A stretch of DNA of 64,000 nt from CAVUPF01 sp963743285 (GCA_963743285.1 CAVUPF010000002.1:248001-312000); one strand, 5' to 3'; shown: positions 18,312-26,656, counted from the stretch's first letter. Notes: generated from the sequence alone by a model not told the origin. Numbers and translations: made by a program.

Positions 18312-18574
18312 CAGCGCTCTCCGACGTAGGGCAGCAGGGCAATCTCGCGGGCGCGCTTCACGGCCACCGAGAGCTGGCGCTGGTGCTTTCGGGAGAGGCC
18401 GGTGACGCGGCGGCCCCGGGTCTTGCCCTTGTCGGAGAGGAAGCGGCGCAGCAGGTTGAGGTCCTTGTAGTCGACCGAGTCGGCGTTGACCCGCGTGTAC
18501 TTGCGGGGCCGCATGCGCTCTGGCATCCGCCGCCCCCGTCGTGGCGTCGATGTCGTCTCTCTTGTCCTTGCCAC
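18311..18574 (-). CDS. rpsR: 30S ribosomal protein S18
   Basis: An 87-residue protein with the S18 core (YKDLNLLRRFLSDKGK, then GLSRKHQRQLSVAVKRARE and ALLPYV). There are no Cys residues, so this is the zinc-free form. The N-terminal ~20 residues are a basic extension. The GTG start at 18574 is supported by AAGGA seven bases upstream. A strong intrinsic terminator lies directly upstream, so S18 and L9 may be made from less transcript than S6 and SSB, or from their own promoter. S18 binds the platform of the small subunit together with S6. Confidence 0.96.
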   Translation of the reverse strand: MARTRETTSTPRRGRRMPERMRPRKYTRVNADSVDYKDLNLLRRFLSDKGKTRGRRVTGLSRKHQRQLSVAVKRAREIALLPYVGER

Positions 18575-18594
18575 TTTTCGGTCCTTACGTAAAA

Positions 18595-18617
18595 GTCGCC
18601 CGGCATGGCCGGGCGAC
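18595..18617 (-). terminator. Strong intrinsic terminator between ssb and rpsR
   Basis: A perfect 10-base inverted repeat (GTCGCCCGGC 18595-18604, GCCGGGCGAC 18608-18617) has only a 3-base loop. On the minus strand it is followed by TTTTACG. It stands 26 bases after the ssb stop and about 10 bases before the rpsR ribosome site. This is the best terminator in the window and lies inside an otherwise canonical operon. Confidence 0.8.
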
Positions 18618-18642
18618 GAAAACCAAGCGGCGGAAAGCTTAC

Positions 18643-19110
18643 CTAGAACGGGATGTCATCGTCCCCGCCGCCGGTTGCGGCAGCGGCGCCCTCGAAGTCC
18701 GAGGTGTCCGCCGCGGCGTCGCTGGCGGGGGTGAAGCCGCCGTTGCCGTTGCCGGCAGCGGCGCCGTCGCGTGAGCCGAGGAACTGGACCGAGTTGGCGA
18801 TGATCTCGACGCTCTGGCGTTTGCCGCTGCCGTCCTGGGCCTCCCACTCGCGCCAGTCAAGGCGCCCCTCAACCGCCACCGGGCGGCCCTTGGAGAGATA
18901 GTTGGCGCAGTTCTCGCCCTGCGCCCCCCAGACCGTCACGTCGAAGTAATTGGGCTTGTCGACCCACTCGCCGCTCTGCCCGTCCTTGCGGCGGCTGTTG
19001 ACCGCGACCCGCAGCTTGCAGACCGATGTCCCGCCCGGGGTGCTCCGCAGCTCCGGGTCACGGGTCAGATTGCCCGTCACGACCACCACGTTCACGTTCG
19101 AAGCTGCCAC
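18643..19110 (-). CDS. ssb: Single-stranded DNA-binding protein
   Basis: Starts at GTG 19110, because AAGGGG lies at a proper distance for it. The upstream GTG at 19119 has the same motif only one base away. The protein has 155 residues: an OB-fold (NVVVVTGNLTRDPELRSTP, VWGAQGENCANYLSKGRPV, WREWEAQDGSGKRQ) to about residue 110, a Gly/Ala/Asp-rich flexible linker, and the acidic tip DDDIPF used to recruit replication and repair partners. SSB coats single-stranded DNA during replication. It lies between rpsF and rpsR on the minus strand, the usual place. Confidence 0.96.
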   Translation of the reverse strand: MAASNVNVVVVTGNLTRDPELRSTPGGTSVCKLRVAVNSRRKDGQSGEWVDKPNYFDVTVWGAQGENCANYLSKGRPVAVEGRLDWREWEAQDGSGKRQSVEIIANSVQFLGSRDGAAAGNGNGGFTPASDAAADTSDFEGAAAATGGGDDDIPF

Positions 19111-19219
19111 AGCTCTCACCCCTTGAAGTCGCTTGCCTGGACACCAGTCTAAGAGCGGCGGCGGCGCGACTTCTCCCCCCGGCGAGGAGGATTCCCCGCA
19201 AAGAGCGGGCAGGGCGGCG

Positions 19220-19603
19220 CTAGGCCTCGGCGTCGTCGCGCTCTGCGTGCGCGGCGCGCTCGCGCGGCGGGGCGGAGGCCCCGACCGGCGGCGGGACGAT
19301 CACCGGGGCGCCGGGGTCGACTTTGAAGATGCGGAAGCGCAGGACGCCGTCGGCGATCTTCAGGTTGTGGTCGAGCTGGCCGAGCAGCTCGGTGGGGGCC
19401 TCGAAGCGAAGCCAGCGATAGTCGGCCTCGTTGCGAGAGTCGATCTCATAGGCCATCTTGCGAAGCCCCCAATTGTTCTCGTGCTTGAGTGTGCCGCCGG
19501 CCTCGATCTGCCCCCGCGTCTCCTGGGTAAGCCCCTCCCGCTCGGGCTCTCCGAGGTTGGGGTCAAGCATCAGGACCAGCTCGTATTCGCGTGGGGCGAC
19601 CAA
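19220..19603 (-). CDS. rpsF: 30S ribosomal protein S6
   Basis: A 127-residue protein from a TTG start, with the S6 fold: REYELVLMLDPNL, a helix, the LKHENNWGLRKMAYEI strand pair, and ADYRWLRFEAP. After about residue 100 comes a 27-residue Pro/Ala tail with acidic and basic residues, longer than in E. coli. It is the first gene of the rpsF-ssb-rpsR-rplI run. A TATAGT motif lies about ten bases upstream of the start on the minus strand. If used as a -10 box, it would give a nearly leaderless message. A GCTGCG/CGCAGC inverted repeat (19623-19637) is just upstream. Confidence 0.95.
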   Translation of the reverse strand: MVAPREYELVLMLDPNLGEPEREGLTQETRGQIEAGGTLKHENNWGLRKMAYEIDSRNEADYRWLRFEAPTELLGQLDHNLKIADGVLRFRIFKVDPGAPVIVPPPVGASAPPRERAAHAERDDAEA

Positions 19604-19746
19604 AACGGCGAGGGACTATAGCGCTGCGCTACGCAGCCGCCGAGGGCCCTGGGTGGCGGCGGCGCTGAGCGGGGCGGGGCCGGTGGGGGCCGCGCGGAGG
19701 AGGTGCAGAGGCGCCAATCGGGTGCCCAGCCTGGCCCCTCCCCCTC

Positions 19747-21213
19747 CTATGCCACGGTCTCGCGCAGCGCGGCGATGTCGGCCAGCTGCTCATCGACCCA
19801 GTCGCCGGGGTTGCGGGAGTAGATGATCTCCTTCAGCCGCTGCGCCCTCAGCCGCTTCTCCTCGGGGTCCATGGTCAGCGCCCGGTAGATCGCGTCCGCC
19901 TGGTCTTGGATGTCGAACGGGTTGACCGAGAGCGCGCAGTCCGCCAGCTCCTCGTGGGAGCCGGTGTTCTCGGAGAGCATCAGCACCCCGTCGCGGGTAT
20001 TGACCGCCGGTGCCTCCTTGGCGACCAGGTTCATCCCGTCGAAGAGCGAGTTGACCATCAGCAGGTCGAAGTGCTTGTAGCGGGCGACCGCGTCGTAGAA
20101 GTTCTCATAGATCTTCAGGTCGATCGGCATCCAGTCGGTGGTGCCATGGCGGTGGTTGACTACCGCGACCAGCGCCTCGATCCGCTCCCGGTACTCGGTG
20201 TACTCCGGCACGTCCTGGCGCGAGGGCTGCAGGTGGGCGATGAAGGTGACCTCTTCGCGGAACTCGGGGTGCTGGGTGAGGAAGGTGTCAAAGGCGGTGA
20301 AGCCGCGCAGCACGTTCTTGGAGAGGTCGGCCCGGTCGACGCGGATGATCAGGTACTTGCGCCGCCGCTCCAGCACTTCGCGCTCGGCCGCGGCCACCTC
20401 GGGGGTCTGCGCGGCGCGGGCCAGCCGCTCGGCGTCGATCGAGAGCGGGTAGGCGCGGGCCAGCGTCTCGCCGGCGCCGTGGCGCACCCGCCCGGCCGCG
20501 TAGTCGACCTCGGCCTCCAGCAGTTCATCGCAGCAGCGCAGGAAGTTGATGCAGTAGGCGTGGGTGTGGAAGCCGATGATGTCGTTGGCGAGCATGCCGC
20601 CAAAGAGCGCCTCGCGGATCCGTCCGGGCAGGATCCGCCAGCTGTCGGGTTGGGACCAGGGGATGTGGACGAAGTGGTGCAGGAAAGCGTCAGGGCGCGC
20701 GGCGCGGATCATCGCGGGGGCGGTGTAGAGGTGGTAGTCGTGGAGCATCACCAGGGGCCGCTCGCGCCCCTCGATCTGTCCCAGGACCGCCCGCGCGATG
20801 TCGCGATTGACCGTCTGGTAGCCGTAGTCCCAGGCGTCGAGCTCCTCCTGGCGGATGTCGGGAGCGTTGGAGAGGTCCCAGAGGTAGTGCTGGATGAACC
20901 AGAGGATCGGATTGGCGATCACGTTGTAGAAGCGGTCGAAGGCCACCGGGTCGCTGTCGACCAGCAGCACCCGGTAGGCGATCCCGTCGATCGAGAGCTC
21001 GACCGGCCCGCCGCGCTCGGCCGAGGCGGCGACGTCCTCCTCAGACATCGCCGAGGCGATCCACAGCGCGTCGCGGTGGGAGACGAGTCCCGAGAGCGCC
21101 GTGACCAGGCCGCCGCCGCCGCGCTGTACGGTGCGCTCCCCGGCCTCGTTTCGCTCAAACTGCGCCGGCCCGCGGTTGGAGACGATGATCAACGGATCCG
21201 AACCGTCGGGCAT
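19747..21213 (-). CDS. otsA: Alpha,alpha-trehalose-phosphate synthase (GT20)
   Basis: A 488-residue family-20 glycosyltransferase that joins glucose from a nucleotide sugar to glucose-6-phosphate, making trehalose-6-phosphate. Visible signatures are IIVSNRGPAQFER with a GGGGLVTAL loop near residue 35, the VMLHDYHLYTAP segment, HFVHIPWSQPD, IGFHTHAYCINFLRCC, the IIRVDRADLSKNVLRGF site, and LMLSENTGSHEEL close to the C-terminus. The full length and all main motifs are present. It lies 29 bases downstream of a TreT-like gene on the same strand, so two trehalose routes are probably co-transcribed. No trehalose-phosphate phosphatase (otsB) is visible in this window. Confidence 0.95.
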   Translation of the reverse strand: MPDGSDPLIIVSNRGPAQFERNEAGERTVQRGGGGLVTALSGLVSHRDALWIASAMSEEDVAASAERGGPVELSIDGIAYRVLLVDSDPVAFDRFYNVIANPILWFIQHYLWDLSNAPDIRQEELDAWDYGYQTVNRDIARAVLGQIEGRERPLVMLHDYHLYTAPAMIRAARPDAFLHHFVHIPWSQPDSWRILPGRIREALFGGMLANDIIGFHTHAYCINFLRCCDELLEAEVDYAAGRVRHGAGETLARAYPLSIDAERLARAAQTPEVAAAEREVLERRRKYLIIRVDRADLSKNVLRGFTAFDTFLTQHPEFREEVTFIAHLQPSRQDVPEYTEYRERIEALVAVVNHRHGTTDWMPIDLKIYENFYDAVARYKHFDLLMVNSLFDGMNLVAKEAPAVNTRDGVLMLSENTGSHEELADCALSVNPFDIQDQADAIYRALTMDPEEKRLRAQRLKEIIYSRNPGDWVDEQLADIAALRETVA

Positions 21214-21242
21214 GGCCCAACCCTACCCCGAGCGCTCGGCCG

Positions 21243-22484
21243 CTATGTGTCGAGCTCGGTGAACAGCTCGAGCCAGTCGCGCAGCAGGCGGGGGGAGAGG
21301 AACTCGCGGCGGGCGTGCTCCTTGCCGGCGCGGCCGAGCCGCTTGCCGAGTTCGGGGTCGGCGAGGATCTCGAGGCAGCGCTGGGCGCACTCGGCCGGGG
21401 AGTCGACCAGAAAGCCGCTCTCGCCGTCGGTGATCTGCAGCGGGATGCCGCCGACGTTGCCCGCCACGGTCGGCCGCCCCTTCCAGAGCGCCTCGGTGAC
21501 GGTCAGCCCGAATCCCTCGCGGACCGACTTCTGCAGGCAGACGTCCGACTGGGACTGGAAGGCGTTGACCTCAATCGCGCCGACGTTGTTGAGGTTGTTG
21601 AGGATCTTGATGTCGGGATCGCCCTCCGCGTACTCGAAGGTCCTTTGGAAGAAGTCCCAGCCCTCGGGGTCATCGGTCGCCATCGAGCCGACCAGCGCCA
21701 GCTGCACCGCCGGGACCTGCGCGGTCAGGTCGCGGTAGGCGTCGATCACGCCCATCGGGTCCTTCCAGGGATCGAAGCGGGAGACCTGGGTGATCAGCGG
21801 GCGGTCGACGTCGATCCCGAACTGGCGGCAGACGAAGGCCGCGTCCTCGGGGGAGAAGGCCATGTTCTTCGGCGAGAGCGGGTCGATCGCCGGGGGGATG
21901 ATGTGGACCCCGTCGCGGCCCGCCTCGACTCCGGCCGGCACGTAGGCGGGTATGTGCCAGACCGTCGCCTCGTACTCCTCGATCAGCGGCAGCAGGCGGG
22001 CGATCGGCGCCGGGTTGGGCTCGGAGAGGTCGATGTGACAGCGCCAGACCCAGTTGCGGCTCTTCTCCCGGGCGCCGCGGCGCAGGCCGATCGGCTGGGG
22101 GTCGTGGACGATGATCGTGTCCCATTCGCCCTGCAGCCCGGCGGCGTTCATCGCGTTGATCTCGTCGAACAGCTCCCACTGCTCATCGCTCAGCGTCTCC
22201 TCGGCGCCTTGGAGGGAGTTGTGCAGGAGCTTGGTCGCGTTGAAGAACTCCTCTTTGCCGAAGATCACCTGCCAGTGGGCGTCGAGGCCGATGTCGCGCA
22301 TCAGCGGGACGACCGTGTAGAGGATCTCCGAGACGCCGCCGCCGAAGGCGGTGGCGCTGACGTGCAGGACCCGCCGGCCCTCGAGCTGCTCCGCCAGGCC
22401 GCGGATCCGCTCGATCAGCTCCTTGCCGGCGATGTGGGTGTAGTCGGCCAGCGACTTGCGGCCGAGGGCAACTTCCTGAAGCAT
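21243..22484 (-). CDS. treT: TreT-type trehalose synthase (GT4 glycosyltransferase)
   Basis: A 413-residue GT-B enzyme. Like other TreT proteins it begins LADYTHIAGKELIERI, then VLHVSATAFGGGVSEIL, and has the acceptor-domain IIVHDPQPIGL. The donor domain carries ITQVSRFDPWKDPMGVI and the retaining GT4 motif EGFGLTVTEALWKGRPTVA. TreT links a nucleotide-activated glucose directly to free glucose to give trehalose, without a phosphate intermediate. It precedes otsA on the same strand, so the pair gives two ways to make the same osmoprotectant. Related trehalose phosphorylases have a similar sequence, so the exact donor is inferred. Confidence 0.85.
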   Translation of the reverse strand: MLQEVALGRKSLADYTHIAGKELIERIRGLAEQLEGRRVLHVSATAFGGGVSEILYTVVPLMRDIGLDAHWQVIFGKEEFFNATKLLHNSLQGAEETLSDEQWELFDEINAMNAAGLQGEWDTIIVHDPQPIGLRRGAREKSRNWVWRCHIDLSEPNPAPIARLLPLIEEYEATVWHIPAYVPAGVEAGRDGVHIIPPAIDPLSPKNMAFSPEDAAFVCRQFGIDVDRPLITQVSRFDPWKDPMGVIDAYRDLTAQVPAVQLALVGSMATDDPEGWDFFQRTFEYAEGDPDIKILNNLNNVGAIEVNAFQSQSDVCLQKSVREGFGLTVTEALWKGRPTVAGNVGGIPLQITDGESGFLVDSPAECAQRCLEILADPELGKRLGRAGKEHARREFLSPRLLRDWLELFTELDT

Positions 22485-22541
22485 CCGCGGAGTTCTACAG
22501 CTCCGGGCGGCGACGGCGGCAGCTGGGCAGGTGGGAGGCCC

Positions 22542-23711
22542 TCAGCCCCCCGGCACCTTTTCGGGGCGCTTGCCGAGCGTCACTTCGATTTCCTTTCGCT
22601 GGCCGTTGCGAAGGATCGTCAGCGTCACCTTCTGCCCTGGGGAGTAGGCGGACGTGTCGCGGGCGAGGTCTTCGGGGCTGATCACCGGACGGCCGTCGAC
22701 GGCGAGGATGACGTCGCCGCCGGTGCGGTACTCGGACGCCTGGAATTGAAGCTTGCCGCTGCCGCCCTTCAGCCCGGCCTTGGCGGCGGGGCCGCCCGGG
22801 ATGACTTCGGCGATCAGCCCGCCGAACTTGGTGTCGAGCCCGAGCTTGGCGGCAAGCTGGGGGTAGAGCGCCTGGCTGGAGACCCCTAGGTAGGCGTATT
22901 CGACCTTGCCCTTCGCTTGCAGCTGGGCGACCGAGCGCTTTACCGCCGAGATCGGGACCGCGAAGCCGACCCCGTCGTTGGCGCCGGAGTTGGTCTCGAT
23001 CTGCTGGTTGATGCCGATCACGCGGGCGCCTGCTTCGAGCAGCGGGCCGCCGGAGTTGCCGGGGTTGATCGAGGCATCGGTCTGGATCGCCCCCTCGATC
23101 TGGAACTGGGTCAGCGATTTGACCGAGCGGTCGGTCGCCGAGACCACCCCGACCGAAAGCGACTGCTGCTCGCCGAAGGGGCTGCCGATCGCCGCCACCG
23201 GCTCGCCGACGAGGAGGGTGTGGTCGTCGCCGAGCTGGAGCGGGTGAAGCTGAAGCCCCGGCGGCGGGTTGACCTTGATCAGGGCGACGTCGACGAAGGG
23301 GTCGAAGCCGACGATCTGGGCGGGGACGACGTTGCGGTTGGTGAATTCGACGTAGACGGCCTTGGCGGGCGTGCGCCCGCCGCCGCTCGATTCGCTGGTC
23401 ACCACGTGGGCGTCGGTGACGATCTCTCCGCTGCTGTTGAGGACGAAGCCCGAGCCCTCGGCGGCGCTTGGACCCGAGGAGCCTCCGGAGCCGGCGAAGA
23501 TCGAGCGGATCGTGACCACGCCGGGGGAGGCTTCGCGGTAGACCCGGGCTGCGTCGAAGCCGCTTTCGGCGGTCTCGACGATCACCCGCGGCGGCGCCTG
23601 GGCGCTGCCGGGCGGCGGCGAGGTCGATGCCTGCCCGCCGCCTGAACTGCCGCAGCCGGCGAGTAGGGCCAGCGCCAGCAGCACGGCACCGGCGCTGGCC
23701 AGGCGCCTCAC
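22542..23711 (-). CDS. HtrA/DegP-like serine protease, lipoprotein, with PDZ domain
   Basis: A 389-residue exported protease. The N-terminus has a lipoprotein signal with lipobox LAGC (Cys20), then a Gly/Ser/Pro linker. The trypsin-like domain has His102 (TDAHVV), Asp141 (FVDVALIKV) and Ser220 (NPGNSGGPLLE). A PDZ domain follows at about 285-375 (GGLIAEVIPGGPAAKAGLKGG, then GDVILAVDGRPV). It should degrade or refold damaged proteins on the outer face of the membrane. Its ATG overlaps the stop of the histidine kinase gene (ATGA). It is thus the last gene of a regulator-kinase-protease operon, the usual arrangement for envelope stress control. Confidence 0.95.
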   Translation of the reverse strand: MRRLASAGAVLLALALLAGCGSSGGGQASTSPPPGSAQAPPRVIVETAESGFDAARVYREASPGVVTIRSIFAGSGGSSGPSAAEGSGFVLNSSGEIVTDAHVVTSESSGGGRTPAKAVYVEFTNRNVVPAQIVGFDPFVDVALIKVNPPPGLQLHPLQLGDDHTLLVGEPVAAIGSPFGEQQSLSVGVVSATDRSVKSLTQFQIEGAIQTDASINPGNSGGPLLEAGARVIGINQQIETNSGANDGVGFAVPISAVKRSVAQLQAKGKVEYAYLGVSSQALYPQLAAKLGLDTKFGGLIAEVIPGGPAAKAGLKGGSGKLQFQASEYRTGGDVILAVDGRPVISPEDLARDTSAYSPGQKVTLTILRNGQRKEIEVTLGKRPEKVPGG

Positions 23712-24778
23712 GCGCCCGCCTCGGCAGGGGTGGGGAGGGGAGCCCGAGCAAGGGGCTCGCGGTCGGGCGGCAGGTCGAGCGTGAAGGCGGTGAAGCGCTT
23801 GTTGGAGGCAATCGTGATGCGCCCCTCCATCCGCTGGGCGAGCTCCCTGGCGATCGCCAGGCCGAGGCCGGAGCCGCCCGCCGAGTCCGCCGTGTAGAAG
23901 CGCTCGAAGACCCGTCCCTGCACGCGCTGAGGGATGCCGGGCCCCTCGTCGGAGACGGTCAGCTCGGCGCGGCGGTTTTCGGAGTAGGTGGTCACGGTCA
24001 CCTTGGTGCCCTCGGGGGTGTGAGTGAGAGCGTTGTCGAGCAGGATACGGATGATCTGGCGGACCCGGTCCGGATCGGCCCGGGCAATCGCCGGGTAATC
24101 GGGCGTCCGCAGTTCCAGGGCCGAGCCGCGCCGGTCGGCCCGGGCGCCGAGTTCTCGCGCCACCTCACGGGCAAGCGAGCCGAGGTCGACGCTGCGGGCC
24201 TGCATCACCAAGGCGCCCGCGTCGAGCTGGGAGAGGTCGAGCAGGTCTGCGGTCAGCTTGGTGAGCCGCTCGATCTGCTGTCGCATCGTGTGCACGAACT
24301 CGGCCCGCTCCTCGGGGCTCGGGTCCTCCTCTTCGAGCAGCTCGACGAAGCCGCCGAGGCTGAAGATCGGCGTGCGCAGCTCGTGGGAGGCGTTGGCGAT
24401 GAACTGCTTTCGGGCGCTGTCCAGCTCGGCGAGGCGGCGCTGCATCTCGTTGAAGGTGCGCGCGAGCTCACCGAGCTGGCCGGCCGAGGCGATCGGGATC
24501 TGGGTCTCGAAGTTGCCGTCCGCGACTTTTCGGGCGGCGTCCTGGAGCCGGGAGATGTCGTCCGCCACCATGTGCGCGAAGTAGGCGCCGACGCCGGTCG
24601 TCAGCGCCAGGGCGATCAGGGCGGCGGCGATCATCTCTGCCTTGACCTGCGCGATGCTGTGCGCGGCCGGGCCGATCCCGAAGACGTAGGCGTAGACGAC
24701 GAGCAGCGTGCCCGCCGAGATCGCGACCGCGGTGAGCGTGATCCTGCTGCCCAGGTTGGTGAGCCTCGTCCGCCGCAT
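23708..24778 (-). CDS. Sensor histidine kinase (HAMP type)
   Basis: A 356-residue kinase. Two membrane helices lie at about 14-34 and 47-68, with a very short outside loop of about a dozen residues. A HAMP linker follows (DDISRLQDAARKVADGNF), then the dimerisation domain with phospho-acceptor His132 (NASHELRTP). The ATPase domain has N (LLDNALTHTPEG), G1 (VSDEGPGIP), F (RVFERFYTAD) and G2 (GGSGLGLAIA) boxes. The nearly absent sensor loop suggests it senses the membrane itself or a partner protein. It directly follows its response regulator and overlaps the htrA gene, so the three form one operon. Confidence 0.95.
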   Translation of the reverse strand: MRRTRLTNLGSRITLTAVAISAGTLLVVYAYVFGIGPAAHSIAQVKAEMIAAALIALALTTGVGAYFAHMVADDISRLQDAARKVADGNFETQIPIASAGQLGELARTFNEMQRRLAELDSARKQFIANASHELRTPIFSLGGFVELLEEEDPSPEERAEFVHTMRQQIERLTKLTADLLDLSQLDAGALVMQARSVDLGSLAREVARELGARADRRGSALELRTPDYPAIARADPDRVRQIIRILLDNALTHTPEGTKVTVTTYSENRRAELTVSDEGPGIPQRVQGRVFERFYTADSAGGSGLGLAIARELAQRMEGRITIASNKRFTAFTLDLPPDREPLARAPLPTPAEAGA

Positions 24779-25480
24779 CTACTCCCTGAACCGGTAGCCG
24801 ACCCCGCGCACCGTGAAGAGGAACTCGGGCTGCTTTGGCTCGCGCTCCAGCTTCTCGCGCAGGTGGCGGATGTGGACGTCGACGGTGCGGGGGTCGCGGT
24901 ACTCGGAGTCCCCCCAGACGTGGGCCAGAAGGGTCTCGCGGCTGAGCACGCGGCCGGGCGAGCGGGCGAGGGTGCCGAGGATCTCGAACTCGACGTAGGT
25001 GACGCGGACCTCCTCGCCGCGCAGGGTCACCATGCGGCGAGAGAAGTCGATCGTCAACTCGCCGCTCTGGATCGTCTCCTCGTCCACCAGCTCGCTGAGC
25101 ATCCGCGAGCGCCGCAGGGCGGCCTTGACCCGGCTGCGGAACTCGCGCATCGAGAACGGCTTGGTGATGTAGTCGTCGGCGCCGAGCTCCAATCCGGCGA
25201 CCTTGTCCATCTCGCTGCCCTTTGCGGTCAGCATGATGATCGGCACCTGGCTGCGGGAGCGGAGCTGGCGACAGACCTCGACTCCGTCCAGCTTGGGCAG
25301 CATCAGGTCGAGGATGACGAGGTCGAAGCGCCCCTCGCCGAAGCGCTGCAGAGCCTCGTGGCCGTCGAGGGCGGAGGTGACGTGATAGCCGTCCTTGCGC
25401 AGCGGGTAGCTGAGCAGCGTCTGGATCGACTGCTCGTCGTCGACGAGGAGGATTCGGGTGGAGCCGTTGGGCATGAACAA
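24779..25480 (-). CDS. OmpR-family response regulator
   Basis: A 233-residue regulator. The receiver domain has the acidic pair DDE at 14-16, phosphorylated Asp58 (VILDLMLP), Thr85 and Lys107 (YITKPFS). The winged-helix domain (about 135-233) has VTYVEFEILGTLARSPGRVLSRE and the recognition-helix region DPRTVDVHIRHLREKL, ending in VRGVGYRF. The second ATG, two codons in, is an equally good start. It leads the minus-strand operon regulator-kinase-htrA and is separated from a divergent small gene by 59 bases, where a short palindrome lies. Confidence 0.95.
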   Translation of the reverse strand: MFMPNGSTRILLVDDEQSIQTLLSYPLRKDGYHVTSALDGHEALQRFGEGRFDLVILDLMLPKLDGVEVCRQLRSRSQVPIIMLTAKGSEMDKVAGLELGADDYITKPFSMREFRSRVKAALRRSRMLSELVDEETIQSGELTIDFSRRMVTLRGEEVRVTYVEFEILGTLARSPGRVLSRETLLAHVWGDSEYRDPRTVDVHIRHLREKLEREPKQPEFLFTVRGVGYRFRE

Positions 25481-25506
25481 AATGTACTTGGACGCATGTG
25501 CTACTA

Positions 25507-25518
25507 CTTAGAACTAAG
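25507..25518. promoter_or_regulatory. Short palindrome between divergent genes
   Basis: CTTAG-AA-CTAAG, a perfect 5-base inverted repeat, stands between the response regulator start (25480) and the small plus-strand gene (25540). It is unusually AT-rich for the region. It could be an operator or part of overlapping promoters, but it is short and unproven. Confidence 0.25.
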
Positions 25519-25539
25519 GATCTACAGCGGGGAGCCGAT

Positions 25540-25731
25540 ATGAGGCGCAGGATGCAACCGCGACAACTGAAGAGCCTCGTCGAGTCGGGCCACTACAGGC
25601 CTGAGCCCTCCCTGGTGGCCGAGGCGATGCTGCGGCGGCGGGCGGTGCGGGAGCTGCTGACGGAATGGCCCTCGCTCAGCGCAGCTGGTCGAACCCCTCG
25701 GTCTCCAACAGCCGGCCGCCGGGCAGCCTGA
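25540..25731 (+). CDS. Small protein resembling the C-terminal part of FlgM anti-sigma factors
   Basis: A 63-residue protein from ATG 25540, preceded by GGGGAG. It is basic at the start (RRRMQPRQLK), then has LVESGHYRPEPSLVAEAMLRRR, which resembles the helix pattern of FlgM-type anti-sigma-28 factors (a G-Y then V-A pattern). The last ~20 residues are Pro/Arg/Thr-rich and overlap the 3' end of thiL on the other strand by 56 bases. No flagellar genes are in the window, so the name is only a resemblance. It could equally be an unrelated small regulator or a chance frame. The ribosome site and the isolated promoter-like gap are the main reasons to call it. Confidence 0.4.
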   Translation: MRRRMQPRQLKSLVESGHYRPEPSLVAEAMLRRRAVRELLTEWPSLSAAGRTPRSPTAGRRAA

Positions 25732-26656
25732 CCTCGATCCCCTCGCCGGCGAGGACTTCCCCGACCTGGGCAAGGGTCGTCTCTGCCTCGTCCAGCGCCG
25801 CGGCCGCCTCGCCAAGCCGCGCCGCGGGCAGCGCCGCCAGCAGCTCGTAGTCTTCGCCGCCGCCGAGCGCCAGCTCGATCGGGTCGCGCCCCGCCGCCGC
25901 GGCGATCTCGGCGACCCCGTTGGCGAGCGGCAGCGCGCCGACCTCGATCCGCATTCGCGCCGCGCTCGCCTCGGCCAGGTGGCGGGCGTCGCCCCCCAGT
26001 CCGTCGCTGAGGTCGATCATCGCGGTGGCGCCGGCTCGGGCCAGGGCCTGCCCGGCCGCGAGGCGGGTGCGGGGTTCGAGCTGGCGAGCACGCAGCCGCG
26101 CCGCCGTCTCGGCGCCGACGGCGACCGACAGCTCGGGGCGCTCGAGCAGCACCAGCCCCGCCGCCGCGCCGCCGATCTCGCCGGTCAGGACCAAGAGCTC
26201 GCCGGGGCGTGCCCCGGCGCGGGAGACGAGCTGCTCCGCGCGCGGTGCGTGGCCGACCACGGTGATCGCGACGATGAGCGCCGGGGCGCGGGTCAGATCG
26301 CCGCCGGCGAGGACCGTGCCGGTCTCCGCGGCCAGCGCGGCGATCCCGTCGATCAGCTCGAGGCAGCCGTCCTCGTCGAGCCCGCTCGGCACTCCGAGGA
26401 CGACGTAGGCCTCGCCGGGGGTGGCGCCCATCGCGGCAAGGTCGGAGAGCGCAGTGGCGAGGGCCTTGCGGCCAATCTGGGCGAGGCTCGCCTGCTCGCG
26501 GCGAAAATGGACTCCATCGACGATCGCGTCGACCGAAGTTGCGGTCGCCCCGCCGGGCACCGTGACCGCCGCATCGTCACCGATCCCGACCCTGAGGCGC
26601 GGGCCGGGCGCCGGAAGCCGCTCCCGGATTCGCGCCAGCAGCTCGAACTCGCCCAT
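25676..26656 (-). CDS. thiL: Thiamine-monophosphate kinase
   Basis: A 326-residue PurM-like enzyme that phosphorylates thiamine monophosphate to the active cofactor, thiamine diphosphate. Signatures are RVGIGDDAAV near residue 22, SVDAIVDGVHF, ALATALSDLAAMGA, AGGDLTRAP, AMIDLSDGLGGD in the middle, and ALGGGEDYELL near residue 265. The start MGEFELL is the usual one for the family. It is transcribed away from the flippase-like gene at 26727 and overlaps tail-to-tail with the small gene at 25540. No thiamine riboswitch was seen upstream. Confidence 0.95.
   Translation of the reverse strand: MGEFELLARIRERLPAPGPRLRVGIGDDAAVTVPGGATATSVDAIVDGVHFRREQASLAQIGRKALATALSDLAAMGATPGEAYVVLGVPSGLDEDGCLELIDGIAALAAETGTVLAGGDLTRAPALIVAITVVGHAPRAEQLVSRAGARPGELLVLTGEIGGAAAGLVLLERPELSVAVGAETAARLRARQLEPRTRLAAGQALARAGATAMIDLSDGLGGDARHLAEASAARMRIEVGALPLANGVAEIAAAAGRDPIELALGGGEDYELLAALPAARLGEAAAALDEAETTLAQVGEVLAGEGIEVRLPGGRLLETEGFDQLR

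Noticed and set aside
19906..21738. Very long open frames antisense to real genes, for example 19906-21738, 23627-25543, 25979-27601 and 12321-13643
   Set aside because: They are mirror frames of GC-rich coding DNA (otsA, histidine kinase/response regulator, thiL, purA). Their residues are repetitive Arg/Ala/Val/Gly runs without domains, and the opposite-strand genes are certain.
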